Below are positions 23,101 through 32,793 of a DNA stretch of 64,000 nt, in pieces. Position numbers and translations under genes: made by a program. The first letter of the stretch is position 1, and each line of letters starts with the position of its first letter. Source of the DNA: Roridomyces roridus (lineage: Eukaryota; Basidiomycota; Agaricomycetes; Agaricales; Mycenaceae); contig JARKIF010000038.1 in the NCBI GenBank assembly GCA_029378245.1, forward strand, positions 124,001 through 188,000. Direction: 5' to 3'. A model generated the notes under the pieces. The model searched no databases. It saw only the letters and a list, made by a program, of their open reading frames with translations, and was not told where the DNA came from.

Positions 23101-24030
23101 AAGTGTGGAAAGATCAGGCTCCTCGAGAGAGGCAGCCCGAGCGAGAGATTCCTCGGTTGGGGATGCACGCAGAGTATACTGCTGGGCAGACTTGTCCTTG
23201 ATGATGGACCGGTAGGCTGCAGCAGACACGAGTGACACAAGCGGAGGTGCAGAGAAGGGACGAGGCTCTGAGGCCTCAGGGAATTCCTGGAAAGGAGTGG
23301 AAATATCCATAGAAGGACCGGGAGCGTCCAAAAGAGGACTGGGAGTGTCCATAGAAGGACCAGGGACAGGTGACGATGTCGGGATCGGCGTAGGTGAGGC
23401 TGACCGGAGTGCCGGAGCTGGTGCCTTGTCCATAATAGGAACAACCGTAGCGGGATCAGGTGTAATGACCTGAGGTGTGCACACAGAATTCCCAGCCGAC
23501 GGGGTCCGGAAAGAGATGGTGGCGTCTGACCAGTCAATCAACGGATTGAAGCGGTGAAGCCAACTGTATCCAAGGACCATGTCGCAGGGAGGATCTAGAC
23601 GGGTGACATAGAATTCCACAAAGTGGACGTCTCCTGTGGGAAAGAGAAGCAGTAATCGAAGCTGCTGATTAATGAAGGAAGTAGACCCATCCAAGTAGCG
23701 GAGAATGCGCGGGGGGATGTCGTAAGGCTTGAATCCCTTGGTCTTGCAGTATGCCATGGATATGAAACAATCCGAAGAGCCGGAATCCACAAGGGCATTA
23801 ATATGGGAGTTGAATCCCTCGGCAATTGCCTCTACTTGGGAAGGGACTACGGTTACGCGTATGTCCGACCCAGAAAATAAATAGTCCGATCGGGGAAGTG
23901 ATAATAGCAATGAAACAAAAAGGGCATCAGTGGAAAGAGCGGACGCGTTGAGATGTACCTCAGGGAGCAACCCGGAGTCAACGCAACTCGGGCCGGTTGC
24001 AGAGGTTCCCAAGCTGCTGACTAATTTTTT
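20101..24030 (-). CDS. pol: Gypsy Pol polyprotein (protease, RT, RNase H, integrase, chromodomain)
   Basis: About 1,300 residues, open throughout. Domains in order: aspartic protease ([11 protein letters not shown]); reverse transcriptase ([20 protein letters not shown], then [10 protein letters not shown]); RNase H ([25 protein letters not shown]); integrase with an HHCC finger ([10 protein letters not shown], then CKSCITYKR) and D, D, E in [16 protein letters not shown] and ADGQTERMN; and a C-terminal chromodomain ([10 protein letters not shown]). The chromodomain places it with chromoviruses. There is no ATG near the start; the frame opens inside the end of gag and is entered by a -1 shift. 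All key residues are present, so it is probably competent. Confidence 0.93.
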   Translation of the reverse strand, partial: [1309 protein letters not shown]

Positions 24031-25808
24031 GGCACCGGGGGAGAGTCTCCCTGAGATCCTCCAGGAGGCCGCTTCTTGCAGTCCGAAGCTGTGTGGCCAC
24101 CACCCCCGCAGTACATGCAGAGGTTGTTCTTCTTCCGATGCTCGCGGACGGAGTCCTTGATCTTGCCGGACTTGTCGAGCTTGTCCGCATACGGCTTCTT
24201 GGTCTTGCTAGAAGCCGAGTTGTCGGAACCAGAGCCAGAACCAGACGGGTTGGATTGGTTAGTGGGGGCAGGATTAGAATTTCTGGAAGACACATTCTTT
24301 TTCTGGCCCTTGCCCGAGCCACCACCACCACCTCCGGAACCTCCACTGCCACCTCCGGAACCTCCACTGCCACCTCCAGATCCTCCAGCCAACTGACTCT
24401 CCCTCTGCTTTTCCAACAACCTCTTCCAATGCCGAGCATCGATGTGCCGGGCAACAGCCTTGATGCCTGCCAGCGTATCATTGTACTGGTGGCGGACCAT
24501 CTCATCCTTGATCCGGGTGGGAAGACCAAAGTAGAATTGATGGCGGAGAGCCGATTCACCCCACCCGGTAAGGGCTGCAAGTTGGTCAAAGTCGAGGATG
24601 TAGGTGGTGATGCGATCTGCAGGCTTCATCCGCAACTCCCGGAGCTCTATCTCAGCCTCTCCGACCGGGTCAGCTGGACCAAAATTATCAGCAAGTTCCT
24701 GAATAAAAAGGTTCCAATTGCCGTCCCAGGGCGGAGGGGCAGCGGTCGAGTAGAGGTCCGGAGAGAAATAAGACTGAGCGGTACCCCTGAGGTAGGACAT
24801 AACATAGATAATTTTGTCATGGTCCTGGGGGAAGTCCTGCGAACGCTCAGCGACGTGAATGAACACTTGGGAGAGGAAAGGCCGGAGTTTGGCAGGATCG
24901 GACCCATCAAAGGTGTCTGGGGCCTTCAAGTTGGAGCGAGTGGATCGAGGAGCAGTGGATTGGCCCTGGGTGTAAAGTTGCAAGGCGTCCCTAAACATCT
25001 CCATGGTCCGGACAAAGAATTGTTCCGTATTAGGAGGTGCAGGTGGGAGAGGACCGGATGGTCCACCTGGACCGCCAGGACCCCCGGGAGGCCCGCCTGG
25101 ATGACCTCCCCCTCCGCCGTGACCACCACCTCCCCCACCACCACTTCCACTGCTTGGATGTCCTCCCGGATTACCCCTAGGATTTCCTCCGCCACCTCCA
25201 CCACCACTTCCACCCCCACCTCCAGGCTGAGGAACACCGCCAGGTGCTCCGCCAAAAGGGTCATCATCTCCGTTGCCAGAGGATGGATGATAAGGGCGAG
25301 ATGGGGTTTCAGGTGCGGGACCTGCATAACCTTCATCCGAAGAGTGCGTAGTGCGCTCACCAGTCTCCTGAATAGACTCCAAAACCCTGGCTCCGCTTAT
25401 TTCAGCAGGGGGTAATAGAGCTTCTTCAGAACCCGCAGGGGAAGAAGGACTGTTCTCGGGAACAACCCCCCTGGGGTAAGGAGACCGTGGATAGGTTTGC
25501 GATTGATCAGGGGAACCTTGTGGAGAATAAACCAAACCAGGTGTATTAGTGGTCTGGATGGCTTCAAGGGGAAGAGAGGAACGGGCAAAAGGAACTGGCC
25601 TCATAGGTTCAGGATTGGCAAGAGGGTATGCCATTTGACCATAGGCCGAGGTAGAAGTAGGGTTCGGATTCGAAAACCGAGGAGGAGAAAGGGTGACCAC
25701 ATGCTGGTACAGAGCGGATTGTCGGCGAGCACGTAGGTTGGGGTCAGCGGTACGACCCGTTGGTTGTCCACTGGGAGTGATAGGGTCGGGGTCGGGACGG
25801 TGAGACAT
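24021..25808 (-). CDS. gag: Gypsy Gag protein with zinc knuckle
   Basis: About 595 residues from ATG 25,808 (MSHRPDPDPITPSG). The frame is also open upstream into the LTR, but this ATG lies just inside the element and is the natural start. It has a Pro/Ser-rich N-terminus, a Gly-rich low-complexity stretch (about residues 190-260), and a retrotransposon Gag core (FLSQVFIHVAERSQDFPQ to LRHQFYFGLP). A second Gly/Ser repeat tract precedes a basic region and one CCHC knuckle, CMYCGGGGHTASDC. It ends PPVPKN and a TAG, overlapping the pol frame. Confidence 0.9.
   Translation of the reverse strand: MSHRPDPDPITPSGQPTGRTADPNLRARRQSALYQHVVTLSPPRFSNPNPTSTSAYGQMAYPLANPEPMRPVPFARSSLPLEAIQTTNTPGLVYSPQGSPDQSQTYPRSPYPRGVVPENSPSSPAGSEEALLPPAEISGARVLESIQETGERTTHSSDEGYAGPAPETPSRPYHPSSGNGDDDPFGGAPGGVPQPGGGGGSGGGGGGGNPRGNPGGHPSSGSGGGGGGGHGGGGGHPGGPPGGPGGPGGPSGPLPPAPPNTEQFFVRTMEMFRDALQLYTQGQSTAPRSTRSNLKAPDTFDGSDPAKLRPFLSQVFIHVAERSQDFPQDHDKIIYVMSYLRGTAQSYFSPDLYSTAAPPPWDGNWNLFIQELADNFGPADPVGEAEIELRELRMKPADRITTYILDFDQLAALTGWGESALRHQFYFGLPTRIKDEMVRHQYNDTLAGIKAVARHIDARHWKRLLEKQRESQLAGGSGGGSGGSGGGSGGSGGGGGGSGKGQKKNVSSRNSNPAPTNQSNPSGSGSGSDNSASSKTKKPYADKLDKSGKIKDSVREHRKKNNLCMYCGGGGHTASDCKKRPPGGSQGDSPPVPKN
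24024..24030 (-). promoter_or_regulatory. -1 ribosomal frameshift site between gag and pol
   Basis: The gag frame reads CCA AAA AAT TAG. This holds the heptamer A_AAA_AAT, which fits the X_XXY_YYZ rule, directly before the gag stop. Slipping back one base continues as AAA AAA TTA GTC into the open pol frame. I did not identify a downstream stem or pseudoknot. Confidence 0.65.
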
Positions 25809-25836
25809 AGCCAGGAGTAGGTTGAGTTGATAATAC

Positions 25837-26397
25837 TGTAAAATGCTGAGCCGGAGTGAACTTGAACCGGATGATACCAGAATGAATTGGTGTCCGGGAT
25901 ATTGCAGACGCAACACCACAGAGGTATAGGGTGAGCGTGACTACTCGGGCTATCGAGAGAGAGAGAGAGAGTAGAGTGGAGGAAGGCAACAGCGCAAGGT
26001 GAGGAGTACCAAGCAACGTTAATTATCAACTGAAGATACATGAAAATGAACCCAGGTTTATATACAAAAGGCCATGGGAAAGTAATAAAGCTTGAATGAG
26101 AAATAGTGAAATAAAGCTTGAATGGGAGATAGTGAAATAAAGCTTGAACGGGAATTAGTGGAATAAAGCTTGAATGGGAAATAGTGAATAAAGCTTGAAT
26201 GGGAAATAGTGAAATAAAGCTTGAATGGGAAATAGTGAAATAAAGCTTGAATGGGAGATAGTGAAATAAAGCTTGAATGGGAGATAGTGGAATAAAGCTT
26301 GATTGATGCGCCATCAAATGATGCGCCTGAGGCCGAAATGGCGGTGAAAGATGTGTCAACACTGAAACACATATGCCCAAAAGGCACGGATGTAACA
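25837..26397 (-). repeat. 5' LTR of the Gypsy element
   Basis: 561 bp, same sequence and same 26-bp repeat array (about 26,087-26,304) as the other LTR. It is the promoter-bearing copy for gag, whose ATG lies 29 bp inside the element. Confidence 0.9.
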
Positions 26398-26402
26398 GCT
26401 CA

Positions 26403-27360
26403 AGAAACAAAAACTGCAGTGCATATATTATATTCAATAAGGACTGGACCAAATACATTTCCTTTGTGCATTAGCTTCAACACGTAGCGAGGCTTGTATT
26501 CAGAAGCCTGGGACACAGGGGTGCGGAAGAGAAGAAAAAAAATGTTTCAAACTCCGCCCGGATCACGAATACCCGAGATGACTCACGTATTTACGGATGG
26601 CGTGATTTCGCCACGTCGCACTTCTCTTCTTCTACTCCCACCATCCTGCCCTCCCCCCTCCCAGTCATCGTCCACAGCGTCGCTCGCCTTCAGCCGCCCG
26701 TTCGCTTCCTGACCCCACGCCCACCTGTCGCTGCCGCAATCGCTCCGAGGACACACACGGAACTCTGCCAGTGTCTCTGCCGGCGTCTACAAGGCCCACG
26801 CTACCGACGGAGTGAAGACCACCCAAACCCGGATGTCTCTCGCCTTCGTCAGCCCACTTCATCGAAGCAGGAAAACGCTCCCCCCGCTCCACTCATGACA
26901 CCGCCGCCCTGTCCGTCGCCACCCTCCAGTAGCTGCCGCCAGTCGTCGTCGCCGGGAACAACGGCGACAGTCTCGTTGCAAGTCCTCCCACTTGCTACCC
27001 TTCCTGGCCGTCACGAATATGGGCCCAAGATCTCACAGTGCATCAAGATCCTCGAGCCTTCAAGATGTCAGACAGCGCGCGCCAAGACTTACCACTTGCA
27101 ATGCTCGACTTTCGACCCGCCGTCATCCCATACTCTCGTGCAAGACCCGCCAGCGAGTCTCGACAAGACCGACTGTTCATGACCCCCCAGTATCCCCCCT
27201 CCCTAGGCCCCATCGCCCATTGTTTGCCCTATGTTTCCCATGTCGGCGTCACACCGGCGCGCTTCTCCATTCCTCCGTCCCGATGATACATATATACGAC
27301 TTCTCTTGTATTATTTACATCAATATACATTTCTTTTTGTGCATCTTCTTGCGGGAATCT
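26403..27360. other. Interior of the non-autonomous element, non-coding
   Basis: This stretch lies between the Gypsy duplication and the right GTCTTG array. It is pyrimidine-rich with overlapping open frames on the plus strand, none recognisable. I see no gene. Confidence 0.4.
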
Positions 27361-27631
27361 GAGTGTCTTATGTGTCTTTTGAGTGTCTTCATGAAGCCAC
27401 CCGGTTGCTTGCCCAAGATGTTTGCTGTCTTCTCAAGATGGATTTGTCTTGCCAAGACGGATCTGTCTTCTCAAGATGGATTTGTCTTGCCAAGACGGAT
27501 CTGTCTTCCCCAAGAAATGTACTTAGCTTTGGCAAGATGCGCCGTCTTGGCCAGATTTCTGTCTTTTCTGTCTTTTGCGTCTTGGTCAAGACGCAAAAGA
27601 CGCCAAAGACGAACCTGCGATTTTGCTGATG

Positions 27632-29711
27632 TAGGGCTGCGAGTCTCTGGGTCTACAGCAGAACGTTTTAGTAAAAATGAACCCCTCGAAGAACCTAGGT
27701 ACGCACCAACGTCCATCGTCTCCATCTGCTGGCTTGCCACATCCAAGTTGGCAAGATCGCCGCGCACACAAAGCGCGTGCGCTCGCCATAGTTTCTTCGT
27801 ATTGATCTTCTTGTGTTTGCGCGCGGCAGCCTCTAGCATAGGTATCATCCAACAAAAGCACTCGCCATCGTCGCTATCCGCCGTGTGCTCTGGGTCCTTG
27901 CAGGGCGTAGGCATCGCAAACGCCAGTAACCTCTTCTCCTGGTCCCAAGCGACAATCGGGCGTGTCTTGTGGTACGAGCGGATCGTGATGGATTCAGGCT
28001 CGATTGCGTCTTGCGCGACCAAGGTCATTTTCACGACGGCGCGAAGACGGTCGAGGCCCTTGACTTCCGGTACAACAGGGGAAGCGAGGAGAAGACTGCG
28101 GGCATGGTCCTTAATCGTGGTGTACGCACCAGAGGCGCGGAGGATTACGCGCACTCGGTTAGAGACTTCGAAAGGTTTGAAGCCGAGTTCTTTGACCAAG
28201 CGAGTGTCTCCGGCGGCACATGGAAACAGCGGCAACGACGATGCAGGCTCAGCTGGACAGACACGCAGCATGGCCTCATCAAACGCAGCCCGATATTGCG
28301 CCGCCCCGGCCGCGTTTTTGGGGCTCAGAATACCAGCGAGGGATTCCGAATGATCGTCGGTGAGAATGTCAAAGGCTAGCTCAGCCGCCAGGTCCGGAAA
28401 TGTCCGAAAGGCACAGTCGGCACTGGCTGCAGCGTCGACAAAAAACTGCTTTCGTTTCCGGTTGTGGCTGACCATGACGCGCTCGGAGGAAAGGTCCAAG
28501 TCCCCATGGTAGTTGATGGATAGTTTGTTGAGGCGGATGCCCTGCAGGACGAGCTGGTCACGGAGATAAAATTTGGGGTCTCCGCCGCCGTCTGTCAGGA
28601 AGAATTGCACATTCCCCGACTTGCCCTGAGAATCCAAAGGACGCCATGTCCTCGAGGGAGGTATAATCCCATAAACGGCGGAGAAGAGGGTCTCAACCTT
28701 CGTCCCACAGTCCAGCCCTATTATAGTGATGCAGACCTCGTCCGCCTTTACGACAGACTTGCCGCTAACGACCAGCCCGCACTCCTTTCGGCGTTTCTCA
28801 CCCTGTTTGAGGATATTTTGGGCTCGTCTCCGCATGTCCTCGGTCTCGCAATCAGAGTCGTAAAAGTCGGGATCGCCACCATCGCTCGAATGATCGATAT
28901 CTATAGGGGTGTGAGATAATGCAAGTGGACGCTTGGATCTACGCGCTTACCTAGCCGATACTTGTGCGGCAGATATTCATCGACGGTCCTTGTCGTGAGG
29001 TCGTCGAGTGAGACCCGAAGCGAGTCCGGGATTCCGAGGCGGCGGGAAATTCTCCACTTGAACTCTCCGATCTGCTCACCGACACGGAAAGATGCACCAG
29101 GCTGGGGAAGACCGCGGTCTGGCTTTGGCAAATTCTTCCACAACTTCTCCACCTTTTCGACGAGATACTGCATCGCTAGGATGAAGCCTTTGCCCTTTTC
29201 CCCCACGGCAAACTTGCTTCGTCTGCTTGTCGAAAGGCCGTCGATGGCGAGCGTATCAAACGATGCGCCCTCGTCCAGATGATTGTTGAAGAAAGTGAGG
29301 GCGTTCTTCGCACTTCCCGTCTCCCATAGAACAATAGCGATCGCGAGGTTGGTCGGTTTGTTCGGGACATGCGAGTCGGCGGAAAGGACATAAAGCGGCA
29401 CGCAGGCCTCGTGTTTCAACGTGACGCCGTGAGGGCCCGTGAGGAGGCCGGGATATGTAGCTGTCAAGCGACGCTTGCAGGCGTCTTTCTGCTCCTTGGA
29501 CTTATCCTACAGTGGGTTCAGCAGACGAGAAACTGTAAGGAGCGTCAAGACACACTCTGAGATCCTCCCTCGTGAACCCATCCCACTCCCGGACCTCGTA
29601 GTCCTTCAGCGCCTGACCAACGACATTCTGCACGAGTTCCTTCACAGCGAATGCCTCGTCGAAGTTTCGCAGTTCGGCAGCGTTCCGAGCCTTCCAATGC
29701 GTGAGAGGCTT
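27632..29711 (-). pseudogene. GHKL-ATPase gene, central piece (ATP-binding core)
   Basis: Minus-strand exons, read from 29,711 down. The first encodes NFDEAFAVKELVQNVVGQAL, in which ELVQN fits the GHKL N-box. The next (around 29,500-28,950) has ACVPLYVLSADS, IAIVLWETGSAKNALTFFNN and VGEKGKGFILAMQYL, a glycine-rich lid like the G boxes of Hsp90/MORC ATPases, then LRVSLDDLTTRTVDEYLP. After a short intron, 28,835-27,632 holds VCITIIGLDCGTKVETLFSA, VMVSHNRKRKQFFVDAAASA and a long C-terminal part. Coding looks open. The 5' edge is cut by the element at 29,713 and the 3' edge by the one at 18,744. A GHKL ATPase is inferred from motif order; the biological role is unknown. Confidence 0.65.
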
Positions 29712-30379
29712 TTGTCGCAAGATTTATTTTCTCGATATACGGCCAGACATGGTCATGTATGGCTGAATATGGTCGTCAGCCTGACCGTACCATATAACAA
29801 CTAGAAAATTGAGATATGGCCATATCAGTGTATGATCAGGCGACCTACAATGCGATGGTATTGTACGCATCATGTACTCACATGCAGACTGTCAGGCATA
29901 GGTGGGGACACTGATATGGTCATCAGTCCTGAGGACCTTATATTGCCTCATAAGACCCTAGATGTCACACCGGTCCATCCCTCCTTCTCTTCACTTCCAT
30001 AATCAACATCAGGAAACACCTCCCCAGGTATTTTTGGCACATTTTGCCAAAATTTGCCAAAAATATTGAGAATAGCTGAATATCCAAAGAATGAGCAAGA
30101 ATATGTTAGTCCCAACAAAAATACCAAAACTTTTGGCACTTTTGGAGTGGATATTGGCATTGGTTGAACCTTGCAAACAGAGCAGAAATGAAGAATGAAG
30201 CAGAGGGGGAACATTGCATCTCAGTGGGAGCAAAACATTGACCATCAGCCCTGCTCACTGATTGTTGATCAGGAACAGCTGATAATCAATGATTGACAGG
30301 GACTTACAGAAGTGATTGGGATCTCAGTGGCTAAGTCTATTTATTGTATTTAAATGACAAGGATAATTAAATGGTGTTT

Positions 30380-30464
30380 CAAAGGGGAGTCGAACAAGTG
30401 ACCTCTTGCAAAAGGTACAGACAACACAAAGGGGGAAGCTTACTACTACACTACAATGGAGACA
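30380..30464 (-). repeat. tRNA-derived SINE-like head
   Basis: On the minus strand TAGTGTAGTAGTAAG looks like an A-box, and TTGTTCGACTCC, about 45 bases later, is a B-box, in tRNA-like order. The acceptor ends do not pair. It sits alone in AT-rich element sequence, unlike the other tRNA-like modules. Confidence 0.35.
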
Positions 30465-31131
30465 TGAGTCTGGTCATCTTAGCTCCCATGATGTGACCCC
30501 ATGAGTCCAACAGTATTATGCACCACCAGAAGAGCACTCAGGGATGGGCTTAGTGAGAGATGAAAGCCAATCAGGGGCAGATGTGCCTCCACTTCATATT
30601 CCAAAGAGACTGATCTTGTTTGAGGTGCACCACAGACGCTATACCAGAAGACTGAGGTGAGTTGGTGACCTGGAATACAAGACTTCCTGGCTGTGGATGG
30701 ATGAGTAGAAAGTTTGGCAAATTTGCTGAAACATACCTCAAAATATCTGGCCCACTAAAAAAAGTTTGGCCAGTTTGCTGAGAAATACCTCAAAATTTCT
30801 GGCTCACCAAAAAAAGTTGTGATATTTTTGCAAAGCTTTCAGAAATTTTGGTGGACAAGCTCTGGTCAGTTGGAATTGGTACTTTATACAGGTGTACAGC
30901 AGCTACCTTTAATGTACTACATTTTGATCAGGTTCCCAATATCATACTGATGAAAAGCAAAATCTCCATTTTGGAAACTTTGTCAACATTGGGCAAAAGT
31001 TTCGAGAATGGCTGCAAAATATTTGAGCTGCAAGATATTTTTGAAAGATTTGCGATAAAATATCCAGGGAGGTTTTTCCTGATGAAAAGCATGTTGAATT
31101 CAAACAATATATTCAAGTAGTACGCGTACAC

Positions 31132-32160
31132 AGAAGGGGAGAAGTCATATACGGACGAGGGACATACGGGATCTTGAGTACAAAGTCAGCGTCGAGAGTA
31201 TCAACTGCAATGAGAGTAACACACACCGTTGGTCAGCGAGAACGACATGGCTGAATGGAACTACGGAGGTATGAGCGCGGACAGTGTGACCATAACTAAA
31301 GACTGACCAGAGTTTCGTCGGGACTACATCGACGCTGAGTCTCAGCGTAGCGGCGGGTTCAGTGGGAGCGAATCACGTACCTCATACTACCTGCATCATG
31401 TTCCCTACGCTCACCATCTGGCTTGTCGAATTGGACGGAATGGCCACGTAGCCGTATGGCGGCGGTTCGACGACGGAAAGGCGTATATCGTGAGCCGAGC
31501 GGATGAAGGATGACGGGGTGGTGAGGCGTAGTTGTCATGACGGGTGGTAGGGCGAGTGTGAGTGGCGACGGCTGGCGTGAGGGTAGCCGGGTGGTGGTGG
31601 TAGAGAGTCAAGAGAGGTCTGATGGGCATCACTGCTGCGGAGGAAATATATACACACACCCGCTCCACTCACTCCACCACTCTCGGCATGCTGACCGAGC
31701 CTCCGAGCCAGCGACGCAGGCGTCCACGCCGTCCCTCCCTCCCTTCCGAGTCGACCTCGGCCCAGTGCCCTCCTCCATCAAGGTCAGGAGAGTCGAAAAC
31801 CGAAAGGTTTTTCGCCCAGCCCGCGCAGCAAGGACGAGCACATCCACAGCCCTGAGGTGGGTCACTGTACAGCATTGTTGTGCCCTCCGTCTCGACTTCG
31901 GGCAGCCCTCGGCACCCATTTCAGCCGGTCTTCCCGGCCAACGACGTTCCTGTGCGTGATACCATAGCAGGAGAATACCCCCGGTCGCCGGCAAAGGTGC
32001 GTCACTCGCACTCGCCCTCTATTACCCGCTCACTGCATATAGGCAAAGCGTGGCCGCGCCAATGAAGTCTCCGACCGCGCTTGTAACTCTTTCGTCGCAA
32101 TACGCCGTGTACCCGTCGATACATCCCTATCCAATTTATCTTCGACCGTTCCATCTAGCC
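31132..32160. other. Non-coding stretch inside the 29.7-33.2 kb element
   Basis: It holds overlapping open frames on both strands without recognisable domains. No gene is supported. Confidence 0.35.
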
Positions 32161-32230
32161 TCAAGTGTTTGGGTGGGGAAAAAACAAATTATTGGCGCGC
32201 ATCGGTGCGGCGCAGTTCAAGTTTGTACAA

Positions 32231-32793
32231 CTAATCCGAGTCGTCGTCCATGTGCGCACCCGGCTCATTCTGCTGGTTCCCGTTTCCCTCGTCCTCGTCG
32301 TCTCCTGTGCCCCCACCCACATTCCCTTGCGCCTCATCTTCGTCATCCTCACCGGGACCTCCGCCTCCGCTCATATCTTGGTCCTCGTCCGCACTTCCTT
32401 CCCCGTGGTCATCGCCTTCTTCATCCGTGGACAAGTCTTCCCCGTCGTCCAGCGCAGTCAAAACCCGATCAAAGTCATTGTTCGAGTGACGAGCGGATGG
32501 GAGTGCTGACGCCAGACTGGTCTCTGTGTCCGGAAACAGTTCGTCGTCCCAGACTTGAAGATCACGTACACGTCCTTTTTTTTCCCCTTCTGGCCGCACT
32601 TTCGAAGACCGGACCAGAGGACGGCCAAAAACTCTCTGTAGATCGTTTCGTAGGGGAGGCCCGTCTGGAGCCCTTTCTTCGTACTCTTCAACTCCAACAC
32701 CCCTGGACTCTCATTTGCTCGTCTACGCTCTTTGGTGCGCTGCCAACTGAGTTCGGGTCGCATCGTGGACCTGGCGATCGTCAATCCAGCCAA
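32231..32793 (-). pseudogene. Degraded ORF with strongly acidic C-terminal tail
   Basis: Two overlapping minus frames join across an 8-9 base T-run near 32,573-32,581. The first has LPYETIYREFLAVLWSGLRK. The second has VWDDELFPDTETS, then a long D/E/G-rich tail ending HMDDDSD. A homopolymer frameshift is likely. Acidic tails also end the transposon proteins at 913 and 47,150, so this is probably a relic of such a protein. Exact family not recognised. Confidence 0.4.

Larger units (their letters stand above)
18983..26397 (-). mobile_element. Complete Gypsy LTR retrotransposon (chromovirus), 7,415 bp
   Basis: Two 561-bp LTRs (18983-19543, 25837-26397) flank gag and pol on the minus strand. The target duplication is GCTCA (18978-18982 and 26398-26402). 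In element sense the LTR runs TGTTAC to TTTACA. I saw no difference between the two LTRs, and their translated frames are identical, so the insertion is young. A polypurine tract AAAAGGGGGATAC abuts the 3' LTR. The bases after the 5' LTR (GTATTATCAACTC) do not match a primer tRNA that I recognise. Confidence 0.92.
18744..27631. mobile_element. Non-autonomous Plavaka/CACTA-like element holding a Gypsy insertion
   Basis: The left end CATCAGCAAAATAGCAGGTT and the reversed right end CATCAGCAAAATCGCAGGTT differ by one base in 20. Flanking TA (18742-18743 and 27632-27633) is a 2-bp duplication. Both ends carry many copies of the word GTCTTG in both directions for about 200 bp, a subterminal repeat pattern known from CACTA-type elements. 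The autonomous element at 46,824 has ends CATCAGCAAAAAG and also a 2-bp duplication, so this one may depend on a related transposase. Without the Gypsy element and its duplication it would be about 1.47 kb. It interrupts the GHKL gene. Confidence 0.7.

Noticed and set aside
24093..25415. Plus-strand frame of 440 codons opposite gag
   Set aside because: It is an antisense shadow of the glycine-rich gag sequence, with no domain.
25601..26458. Minus-strand frame of 285 codons over the LTR
   Set aside because: It is the translation of the 26-bp LTR repeat (repeated FHYLPFKLYF-like text) and also occurs in the other LTR; not a gene.
26992..28353. Plus-strand frame of 453 codons
   Set aside because: It runs from non-coding element sequence through the GTCTTG array into the antisense of the GHKL gene.
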